A stretch of 23,868 nucleotides of DNA from the IMG/VR virus record IMGVR_UViG_3300027816_000402, positions 1 through 23,868 of that record, one strand, 5' to 3'. Source of the DNA: a virus. Below, piece after piece: positions 15,903-21,956 of this stretch (positions are counted from its first letter, which is position 1; each line of letters opens with the position of its first letter). Below the pieces are notes generated by a model that was not told the DNA's origin, did no database searches, and worked only from the letters and a program-made list of their open reading frames with translations. A program made the translations under genes and the position numbers.

Positions 15903-18170
15903 ATGGCAAAAGCACCTGACTTTCAACAAATCATGCAAGAGTATAACGTAAAACCTTACGTTGCTGAACCTATTATAAATAAAGCTCCTGGCTTACGAGC
16001 AGGTGCTGAACTAGGAGCTATTGCTGATATAGGAGGAACAATCATTAGAGGTGTTCAAGCTTATGATAAAGCTAAAACTCTTGAAGGTGTAACACAACAA
16101 GTTAATGATATTGTTAATGAACAACAACAAAGAAGTCTTGGTGGTGTAGCTTCTCTTGAAAAAGATGTTGTGGGTACTCAAGCTCAAATGGAACAAGTTA
16201 AGAAAATGGCTGGATATGATGAGACCTATCCAATCATGCTTAATCAGCAATTAAGTAAAGATGTTGCAGGTATTCAGAATGTACTTACTGATAAAGCTGA
16301 TCGTTTAGTAAGAGCTAAAAACCAAGGAGTCATGACTGAGTTTGAACTTAAAGAAAGACTTTCTAAAATTACTCGTGAAGCTTTAGCGGCTAATCCAGCT
16401 TATGCTCGTGAGATTGCTTCTCATGTAGCTACTATTGCTGAAGTTAATAACTTATCTGCTAGAGTAAGTCAAGATGTTAATATTATTAAACAACAACAAT
16501 CTTCTTTCGATGCTCAAGTTAAACAACTTGAAACTCAAGCTCTTCAAAATGAAGTAAATATTTATAGTCCTAAGTATCAGAATCCAGATGGGTCTAGAAA
16601 CTATGACAAAATTGCTCAAGATACAGGTGAAAAGATAGAGAAGAAAGCTTTATTTAATGCTGTTGACCAATCAGTTAAAACTAATCAAGCTATCTCTAAT
16701 CTTAATGCTCAACAAGTATCTGATTCAGGTCTTCATTATAAAGTTACAGATGCTGTGACTGACAATATTAATTCTCAGTTTGATAAGATTCTTAAAGATC
16801 CTAATATTAAAGATAAAAATATGGCATTTACACAAGTAGCTAACAACGCTACAATTTTAGCTAGAAGAGCATTTGTTATTAACAATGTAAATCCTGATGA
16901 TCCTAGAATTAAACCAGCTCTAGACTTATTTGATAGTCAATTAAAACTTATTCAAGAGACTTATAGTAAACAAGCTAATGGTACCTATACAGCTGAACAA
17001 GCTAAAAATAGACTTGATACTCTAGTTAATACTAAGAAGTATGAAGCTTATACTAAGATGCCATCACTTATTGAATTAGATTTGACTGCTGGTATTCTTG
17101 ATAAGATGTCAGATAGAAATAGAGCTAAATACCAAGTAGAGTTTGATAATAAAATCAAATCAATTTTAGATATTCCGCCACAAGCTATTGGAACTGATTA
17201 TGATAAATCAGATGCTGCCTTTAGCACTAAAGCAGGTGGAAAAGATACTGTTGCTAAGACATTACTCGATGCAAATATCAATAAAATTGCTACTGAAAAA
17301 CAAGGAGGTACTGAACTAGAAACTACCCTATCTAAATATATAGCCAAATTGGATACTAATCCAGCTACTGGCAAACAAATTACACAAGACTTAATCAGGT
17401 CTTTAGCTAATCCACAGTTTAAACAAGCTGTCTCTGAAATAAAAGACCCAGCTATTTTATCAGGATTACAAAGACATATCTCTGACTATGTACCATTATT
17501 GAATAACGCAGTTAATCAGTTTAGGATTACCAATCCAGGTAATTTAAACGTGACATTTAATGATAAAGATGGTACTATTGTCGTTACTGGTACTGACCAA
17601 GATGCACGATCAGTTAATCAGTTTAACGCACAAACTGTAAGGAGTATCAATGAAACATTTACTGCTTTCTATAATACTAGCGGTCTTTCTTTATCCGAGG
17701 CTAGGGTACAATTCTACGGAAAGTTACCATCACTCGTACCTACAGGATCTTTGGATAAAAAAACCTCTGAGTCTACAGTAAAAGGGGCATCTGTAGACTT
17801 AGTTATCCCCAAGTTAGCTCAAGTTGAGTCTGGCAATAAACATACCGATGACCAAGGTAAGCTTGTTAAGTCACCTACTGGAGCATTAGGTAAGTATCAA
17901 ATCCTTCCATCCACAGCTAAAGATCCAGGTTTCGACATCAAACCTATTCCTGATTTAGCTAAAGCACCAGAAGCTGAGCATAAACGCTTTGCTACTGATT
18001 ACTTATCAGCTATGTTAAAAGAGTTTGGTGGAGATATGGAGAAAGCTTTAGCAGCTTATAATGCAGGACCTGCAGTTGTAAGAAATGCTATTGATATTGA
18101 TCCGATCAACTGGAAGCAACATATTACAGCTGAAGCTAAAACTTATATCAATAAATTCGCATCCCTATAA
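15903..18170 (+). CDS. Internal virion protein with C-terminal lytic transglycosylase domain (755 aa)
   Basis: Residues about 1..620 are helical, Gln/Asn/Lys-rich core-protein sequence. The last 130 residues are a soluble lytic transglycosylase domain: LAQVESGN with the likely catalytic Glu at residue 642, then GALGKYQILPSTAKDPG and LAAYNAGPAVV, the three conserved SLT blocks. It should open peptidoglycan locally at infection so that the ejection channel and DNA can pass. It begins 2 nt after the 1567-aa gene, so the two are likely co-translated. In T7 the SLT domain is at the N-terminus of the largest core protein, so both gene and end differ here. It is the last plus-strand gene before the convergent terminator. 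Confidence 0.87.
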   Translation: MAKAPDFQQIMQEYNVKPYVAEPIINKAPGLRAGAELGAIADIGGTIIRGVQAYDKAKTLEGVTQQVNDIVNEQQQRSLGGVASLEKDVVGTQAQMEQVKKMAGYDETYPIMLNQQLSKDVAGIQNVLTDKADRLVRAKNQGVMTEFELKERLSKITREALAANPAYAREIASHVATIAEVNNLSARVSQDVNIIKQQQSSFDAQVKQLETQALQNEVNIYSPKYQNPDGSRNYDKIAQDTGEKIEKKALFNAVDQSVKTNQAISNLNAQQVSDSGLHYKVTDAVTDNINSQFDKILKDPNIKDKNMAFTQVANNATILARRAFVINNVNPDDPRIKPALDLFDSQLKLIQETYSKQANGTYTAEQAKNRLDTLVNTKKYEAYTKMPSLIELDLTAGILDKMSDRNRAKYQVEFDNKIKSILDIPPQAIGTDYDKSDAAFSTKAGGKDTVAKTLLDANINKIATEKQGGTELETTLSKYIAKLDTNPATGKQITQDLIRSLANPQFKQAVSEIKDPAILSGLQRHISDYVPLLNNAVNQFRITNPGNLNVTFNDKDGTIVVTGTDQDARSVNQFNAQTVRSINETFTAFYNTSGLSLSEARVQFYGKLPSLVPTGSLDKKTSESTVKGASVDLVIPKLAQVESGNKHTDDQGKLVKSPTGALGKYQILPSTAKDPGFDIKPIPDLAKAPEAEHKRFATDYLSAMLKEFGGDMEKALAAYNAGPAVVRNAIDIDPINWKQHITAEAKTYINKFASL

Positions 18171-18247
18171 AAAAATAAGGCTATAACAAACAACTCTAAT
18201 CAGGGAGAGGCAGCCCTAATAGAATTCTTACGTCTGCTATAGCCTTA
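18169..18247 (-). terminator. Terminator between the convergent gene blocks, two-helix hairpin plus U7
   Basis: TAAGGCTATA (18176..18185) and TATAGCCTTA (18238..18247) form a perfect 10-bp outer helix. Inside, 18192..18205 and 18214..18226 form a second helix with one bulge and two G-U pairs (minus-strand reading), closing an 8-nt loop. On the minus strand the structure is followed by seven Ts (18175..18169), so it fits an intrinsic terminator for leftward transcription. On the plus strand no T-run follows, so rightward termination is less sure. The T-run overlaps the stop codon of the transglycosylase gene. Confidence 0.7.
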
Positions 18248-18255
18248 AGGGACGA

Positions 18256-18627
18256 TTAAACTACTTTGATTATCATCACAGGTAGGTTCTTCTTTTGAGT
18301 ATACTTGATACCATATTCAGTACCTTTACTCTTACCATCCCATATTACCAGAACCTTATCTGCATTGTCAATCATTTGTTTATTTCTAATGAAGAAATAT
18401 TTACTACTAAACTCTACCGTTTGATCTATTAAATGATACGGTAAAAACTCTACAAAGTCAAATCCATTTGCTTCTGCATACTTCTTTGACAATTGATCTA
18501 CACCTTTAGCACCACCTGATATAAACGTAGGCTTGCCATTGGTTTGTTCTTTTACGAATCTATCTATAATAGGAAAGACAACTTCTGCTTTGTCAACACT
18601 ACGGCTTCCTATGATACATACCTTCAT
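18256..18627 (-). CDS. SLOG-superfamily nucleotide-binding protein (DUF2493-like)
   Basis: 123 aa with the pattern of the SLOG/DprA-like fold: an N-terminal strand ending in IIGSRS (residues 5..10), then FISGGAKGVDQLSKKYAEANG (about 35..55) with the Gly-rich GGAKGVD loop, later RNKQMIDNADKVLVIWDGKSKGTEYGI with the acidic 'WDG.S.GT' motif. Such proteins bind nucleotides or nucleotide-like ligands; the precise role in phages is not known. The ATG overlaps the stop of the 44-aa gene (ATGA), and it is the last gene of the leftward unit, directly before the terminator. Nucleotide sensing alongside the reductase would fit but is speculation. Confidence 0.8.
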   Translation of the reverse strand: MKVCIIGSRSVDKAEVVFPIIDRFVKEQTNGKPTFISGGAKGVDQLSKKYAEANGFDFVEFLPYHLIDQTVEFSSKYFFIRNKQMIDNADKVLVIWDGKSKGTEYGIKYTQKKNLPVMIIKVV

Positions 18628-18758
18628 ACTTGAGGTTTCTCTTTACAGAATTGTAATCTTACAATAAAAAGATCTAAAAGTAAATAGTGGTAATCACTAT
18701 CTTCTACAATCTCAAAACCTACATTTACACCACAGATTAACTCAGCACCGATTATCAT
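18624..18758 (-). CDS. Small protein (44 aa) between reductase and SLOG genes
   Basis: A short gene with a clear ribosome site (TAGGAGATAAT before ATG) starting 8 nt after the reductase stop and ending in an ATGA overlap with the SLOG gene. The product (MIIGAELICGVNVGFEIVED..., ending RLQFCKEKPQV) is hydrophobic with a possible short strand-helix pattern; DYHYLLLDLFIVRLQF is its second hydrophobic part. It resembles small 'MIIG...' proteins I have seen in other phages (recall, unverified). Function unknown. Its perfect tiling and ribosome site support it as real. Confidence 0.65.
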   Translation of the reverse strand: MIIGAELICGVNVGFEIVEDSDYHYLLLDLFIVRLQFCKEKPQV

Positions 18759-18766
18759 ATTATCTC

Positions 18767-20641
18767 CTAGATTTCACAAGTTCCACCAGTACAAGCTAAT
18801 GTCTGTGCACCTGTAGTATTATCTTCTTCTTCTTTAAAATTTTCCCAATCAATAACTTTAGGAGTCTTTGCAAGAAGCTCTTCGTATTGCTCTTTAGTAC
18901 AATCTTCGTAAGGAGCTTGTTGATATGTATGATTAGAGTGTGGTAAGAATGATACACCACTAATCTCATCAAAGTGTTTCCATACCCATGCACCTACTTC
19001 AACCCAGTCTTCATCTTTAACAGAGATAGTTACTGAAGGTTTATGTTCACACCAGTGACGTTGATAGACCAACCAATTGTCTAATTGTTCAATTGAGTTC
19101 TTATCATTTCTAAGAATAGCATTTTTAGGTGCCATCATTGGGAATGAGAACACTGCTGTAGAGTCAGGTCTAAACACTTCATCTTCTACTGCAACACCTT
19201 TGTCTTTGAGATAGTGATAGATTGGATCTTTTTTATCCATGCGTATGCGTCGAATATAAAAGTCATTGTGACGAGCATGGATACCACTAGCGGAATCAAC
19301 CAACTGCGATACAGTCCCTGAAGGCTTAACACAAGTGATAGAAGTAGAACATGGTATACCAAGTTTCTCAGCATACTCTTCATTTGTTTTTCTAGCGACA
19401 TCTCTTAACCTTTCTAACATCTTAGGATCAGGATTACTTGTAATCTCAGCATCCATAATACCAGTTAAACTAACACCAAGAAGTCTTTCTTCTTCAGTAT
19501 TCTTTTTCCATTCAGAAGATAAGAATTGGAAGTTAGTTAAAGTTGACTGAATTGTACCGAGTATTGTTGCGAGTCTAACTTTCTTGACAAGTGTAGGCTC
19601 GGTATCATTTGCTCGTACAACCACTTCCGTAAGGTTGCAGAATTGTTTATCACGCAAGATAATTTCTGAGCATGGATTGGTTCCGTAACTGAGAGTTGGA
19701 TCTCGTCTTCCCCACTTATTTGCTTGATTTTGAGCAGCAATACGATTAAAGATTCCACGTTCACCTGACTTGGATTTAACCAAAGATAGCCACTCTTCCA
19801 TGAAAGTTTCACTATCTGGTCGCTCTGTGTAGGCAACTGAGTTATTTGCGAGTCCTCTGTGTGGATGATCATTATACCATGCTCCCATTTTAGCTTCACG
19901 CATACGTCTATCAGTAAGATTAGATAGAGAAATAAGTGCTGATCTTCTTACACCACCTACTACTACAATCTCACCAATCATACACATAATGTCGTGAACT
20001 TCGATTGATGTTAATTTACGACCTATAGCTTGTTTAAACGTCTCAACTACAAAGTCAAATAATTTCTTAAGAGGTTCAGGACCACTAGCACGACCTCCAA
20101 ATACTTTAAGTCTTGTGCCAGCAGGACGAACTTTACTGAAATCAAATGTAGGAATATCTCCTTCCCATAAAGAAGATAAAAGTTTTTTAAATGCTTTAGC
20201 CCAACCTAGCTTACTGTCTTCTACAAATATTACATCATCACAGTATTTTAGCTCAGCAGGTACTTCAGGAAGTTTAGAAATCTCTTGACGTTCACAAGAG
20301 AATCCAACTCCTGTACCGTTCATGAGTATATATAGAGCTTCACTAAAAGCACGTTTATTATTAACAGCAAGATAACTACAGTTATAAGCAGCGATATTAT
20401 CTCTTTCACAGGCTTCTCCAGCAGTCATGAGTAATCTCATAGATGGCATGACTTCTAAGTTTAAAACAGCACTATGTAAATCTTTCCAATCATCATCAGT
20501 TAAATCTACTTTAGTACGAAGGTAATCAGTTAATCTTGTTACAGTTTCATCCCATGTCTCACGTCTATTCTTTTCAGGAATGAATCGAGCATATCTGCTC
20601 ATCGCAATTACTTCTTGGTAAACACTTGGTAAACTACTCAT
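18767..20641 (-). CDS. Class II (adenosylcobalamin-dependent) ribonucleoside-triphosphate reductase
   Basis: Makes dNTPs from ribonucleotides with a radical started by coenzyme B12, needing no oxygen and no second subunit. The start at 20641 is in an ATGAGTAG overlap with the preceding gene. In the 624-aa product: Cys88 in AAYNCSY and Cys335 in QFCNLTEV as the substrate-reducing pair, NPCSE with thiyl Cys324 and Glu326, MNGTGVGFS near 108..115, VKPSGTVSQL near 438..447, and a C-terminal redox pair CTGGTC (617..622). This matches the monomeric RTPR type (Lactobacillus enzyme 739 aa); the phage form is shorter, so some allosteric or insert region is probably missing. Expected role: supply DNA precursors during replication, with dependence on host B12. 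Confidence 0.92.
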   Translation of the reverse strand: MSSLPSVYQEVIAMSRYARFIPEKNRRETWDETVTRLTDYLRTKVDLTDDDWKDLHSAVLNLEVMPSMRLLMTAGEACERDNIAAYNCSYLAVNNKRAFSEALYILMNGTGVGFSCERQEISKLPEVPAELKYCDDVIFVEDSKLGWAKAFKKLLSSLWEGDIPTFDFSKVRPAGTRLKVFGGRASGPEPLKKLFDFVVETFKQAIGRKLTSIEVHDIMCMIGEIVVVGGVRRSALISLSNLTDRRMREAKMGAWYNDHPHRGLANNSVAYTERPDSETFMEEWLSLVKSKSGERGIFNRIAAQNQANKWGRRDPTLSYGTNPCSEIILRDKQFCNLTEVVVRANDTEPTLVKKVRLATILGTIQSTLTNFQFLSSEWKKNTEEERLLGVSLTGIMDAEITSNPDPKMLERLRDVARKTNEEYAEKLGIPCSTSITCVKPSGTVSQLVDSASGIHARHNDFYIRRIRMDKKDPIYHYLKDKGVAVEDEVFRPDSTAVFSFPMMAPKNAILRNDKNSIEQLDNWLVYQRHWCEHKPSVTISVKDEDWVEVGAWVWKHFDEISGVSFLPHSNHTYQQAPYEDCTKEQYEELLAKTPKVIDWENFKEEEDNTTGAQTLACTGGTCEI

Positions 20642-20819
20642 ATATATCGTATTCCTCTTCTTCGTTATCAATCTCTTTTGCAAGAGCATCCATGTTGTCT
20701 TCTATTTTATCTTGAAACTTTTCTACTATTTCTTCTGAAGTTATGTTAAGTAATTCTAATAACATAGTTTCATCGTACTTCTTTAAGTGCTCACAAATTT
20801 CTTCAAATGTTAATTGCAT
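20634..20819 (-). CDS. Small acidic protein upstream of the reductase (61 aa)
   Basis: Function unknown. The start at 20819 (MQLTFEEICEHLKKYDETML) has AGGTGAG upstream and lies 1 nt after the stop of the 75-aa gene; a longer ORF start at 20846 would run into that gene. The product is helical and very acidic, with LLELLNITSEEIVEKFQDKIED in the middle and a DNEEEEYDIYE tail. The middle segment recalls a small protein family common in podoviruses (unverified). It overlaps the reductase start by 8 nt, so the two are translationally coupled. Confidence 0.7.
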   Translation of the reverse strand: MQLTFEEICEHLKKYDETMLLELLNITSEEIVEKFQDKIEDNMDALAKEIDNEEEEYDIYE

Positions 20820-20820
20820 T

Positions 20821-21048
20821 TTAGTAGTGCTCACCTGTATTACCATTTTGACCTATGACATCTATTCTAGTAACTTGTTGAACTTCACCTGTAGATTTAT
20901 TAAGTTCGTATTCAGGCAACATGTCTTCTGTTGTTAGCTTCTGTTCCTTGATTCTCTTTCCGAAAATACGATCCCAATTGTCTTGTCCATCCTTGGATAA
21001 GGGTTTTGACACGAGCCTTGCTCCCGTGTGTTCGTTCTGACTTGCCAT
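20821..21048 (-). CDS. Small hypothetical protein (75 aa), 'WDRIFGKR' type
   Basis: Function unknown. It begins MASQNEHTGARLVSKPLSKDGQDN and then has WDRIFGKRIKEQK, a motif I recall from small phage proteins; the C-terminal half is polar. AAGGAG stands 7 nt before the ATG, one of the best ribosome sites in the leftward unit. It ends 1 nt before the next ATG. Its first 137 nt also lie within the 3' end of the DUF3310 reading frame. The ribosome site and motif argue that this frame is really translated. Confidence 0.7.
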   Translation of the reverse strand: MASQNEHTGARLVSKPLSKDGQDNWDRIFGKRIKEQKLTTEDMLPEYELNKSTGEVQQVTRIDVIGQNGNTGEHY

Positions 21049-21247
21049 ATTCTAACTCCTTTAATAACTCTACATAGTGTATAACTTTATCTAGATCTTC
21101 TAGACCATTCTTTTCTCTCCATCTACAGATATATTTTATCACATTACCTTCTATAAATGGAATTTTATTCTTTGTAATAAATTCGATAGGTTGTATCTCA
21201 AACTGCTTGTAGTGATTACCACTTACTTGCTTATCTAGTGCACTCAT
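20912..21247 (-). CDS. DUF3310-family protein with a long C-terminal extension (111 aa)
   Basis: Residues about 8..65 (QVSGNHYKQFEIQPIEFI, EGNVIKYICRWREKNGLEDL, KVIHYVELLKEL) are a clear DUF3310 domain, a small phage family of unknown biochemistry often seen with nucleotide metabolism genes. The start at 21247 is chosen because GGAGG lies upstream; the longer ATG at 21268 falls inside the preceding microprotein. After residue 65 the frame continues 46 residues as a basic extension (SERTHGSKARVKTLIQGW...) with no look of the family, all of it overlapping the 75-aa gene in another frame. The domain is certain; the extension may be translated overlap or the result of a lost stop. Confidence 0.78.
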   Translation of the reverse strand: MSALDKQVSGNHYKQFEIQPIEFITKNKIPFIEGNVIKYICRWREKNGLEDLDKVIHYVELLKELEYGKSERTHGSKARVKTLIQGWTRQLGSYFRKENQGTEANNRRHVA

Positions 21248-21248
21248 T

Positions 21249-21356
21249 TTACTCCTCCATGTCATCATAAAACCGTTTAAACATATAAAATACTAATACC
21301 AATAAAGGTAGTATAATTATTATATGTAAAACGTATCCAATAAATTCTTCCACCAT
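21249..21356 (-). CDS. Single-pass membrane microprotein (35 aa)
   Basis: A short frame, ATG at 21356, ending 1 nt before the DUF3310 start. The product begins MVEEFIGYVLHIIIILPLLV, continuing as LVFYMFKRFYDDMEE: acidic N-terminus, one membrane span of about 18 residues (9..26), basic KR after it and an acidic end. A promoter immediately upstream puts +1 at 21353, inside codon 1-2, so translation must use the GTG second codon leaderless or mRNA arriving from upstream. An AGGG 9 nt before the ATG could serve the latter. Possible roles are holin-like or inner membrane; none is shown. Confidence 0.55.
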   Translation of the reverse strand: MVEEFIGYVLHIIIILPLLVLVFYMFKRFYDDMEE

Positions 21357-21388
21357 AATATTATACCCTGTTTAAACAACTTTGTCAA
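21353..21388 (-). promoter_or_regulatory. Consensus sigma70 promoter on the minus strand
   Basis: Read on the minus strand, TTGACA (21388..21383) and TATAAT (21365..21360) are both perfect consensus with a 17-nt spacer. The -35 box contains the TGA stop codon of the SprT-like gene. Predicted +1 is near 21353. It would drive the microprotein, DUF3310, 75-aa, 61-aa, reductase, 44-aa and SLOG genes as a sub-operon. Match is seen directly; activity is inferred. Confidence 0.85.
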
Positions 21389-21729
21389 ACAAATTTTTCT
21401 TTATTTAACATTAAAACTTCACATATTTCATCTGCAATTTGTCTAAACTTTTCTTCATGTTGATTATAATCAGTATGTCCATTATAAAACAAATACAAAT
21501 GAACCATTTCATGAAGTAAAGTCTCATTAAGTAAATGGAAGTTATTGTTATAAGTAGTGATTTGTATTCTCATTGGATAAGGAATAAACATACCTAAATA
21601 ATCCTCGTCATTAGTCACTTCAAACGTAACTTTTCTAGCTGGAGGCATACGTTTACTACAAAAAGGAGGAAGTGTTATATAGCAATCATATAACTTACGA
21701 AGGAATCTTTTATCTAGTATTTGACTCAT
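21385..21729 (-). CDS. SprT-like zinc metallopeptidase
   Basis: 114 aa with the SprT/Spartan signature LLHEMVHLYLFYNGHTDYNQHEEKF: His73-Glu74-x-x-His77 (HExxH) as the zinc and catalytic site, and His91 as third ligand. Cellular SprT/Spartan proteases digest proteins crosslinked to DNA; here a role in clearing DNA-bound or capsid-external proteins is guesswork. It lacks a C-terminal zinc ribbon often seen in bacterial SprT and is short. The ATG overlaps the upstream stop (ATGA). The stop codon lies inside the -35 box of the downstream promoter. Confidence 0.83.
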   Translation of the reverse strand: MSQILDKRFLRKLYDCYITLPPFCSKRMPPARKVTFEVTNDEDYLGMFIPYPMRIQITTYNNNFHLLNETLLHEMVHLYLFYNGHTDYNQHEEKFRQIADEICEVLMLNKEKFV

Positions 21730-21956
21730 AATCCAAGGTTAGCCTCCACTAAAAGTTTGCTATCATACTTCTTTACATTAGTAACTTTCTTAATATTCTT
21801 TTCATCAGCAATCAAAGGAATGATGTCTACGTTATGGTGTTTATTCTTGAGGTCTTTAAACCAAGAGAGTTCAGTCGGCTCACTCGTAAGTATACCATAC
21901 CAAACTAAGTTACCTTTACTATCATATTCTCTAATTAACCAGGCTAAGGGCTTCAT
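21726..21956 (-). CDS. Hypothetical protein (76 aa)
   Basis: Function unknown. The product (MKPLAWLIREYDSKGNLVWYG... ending KYDSKLLVEANLGL) shows a short beta pair at the N-terminus, then a Trp/Lys-rich helix (LSWFKDLKNKHHN) and a strand (VDIIPLIAD). The N-terminal 'WLI.E......V.....P' pattern recalls small phage proteins of unknown role. It overlaps by ATGA at both ends (exonuclease upstream, SprT-like gene downstream), so it is embedded in a coupled string. Confidence 0.65.
   Translation of the reverse strand: MKPLAWLIREYDSKGNLVWYGILTSEPTELSWFKDLKNKHHNVDIIPLIADEKNIKKVTNVKKYDSKLLVEANLGL

Noticed and set aside
18179-18244. tRNA-like outline with 7-bp GGCTATA acceptor stem on either strand
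   Set aside because: Only 66 nt, no T-arm (GGTTC) and no valid 7-nt anticodon loop; a terminator fits better.
18650-18665. Perfect 16-bp palindrome ATTGTAATCTTACAAT as an operator or hairpin
   Set aside because: Loop too short for a good hairpin, lies inside the 44-aa gene, no second copy seen, and no nearby promoter.
19537-19899. 120-aa open frame in another frame within the reductase gene
   Set aside because: Fully inside a secure gene, low-quality composition, no start signal.
21311-21326. Exact 16-base repeat GTATAATTATTATATG shared with the promoter region at 3161..3176
   Set aside because: AT-rich, low-complexity; on the plus strand at 21311 there is no -35 box, and the bases encode the Ile run of the minus-strand microprotein.
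21370-21377. GTTTAAAC palindrome in the promoter spacer and again near 21273 as an operator pair
   Set aside because: The same 8-mer occurs many times inside coding regions (for example near 1979, 10406, 12039, 14324, 17418, 20033, 23250) as Phe-Lys codons.
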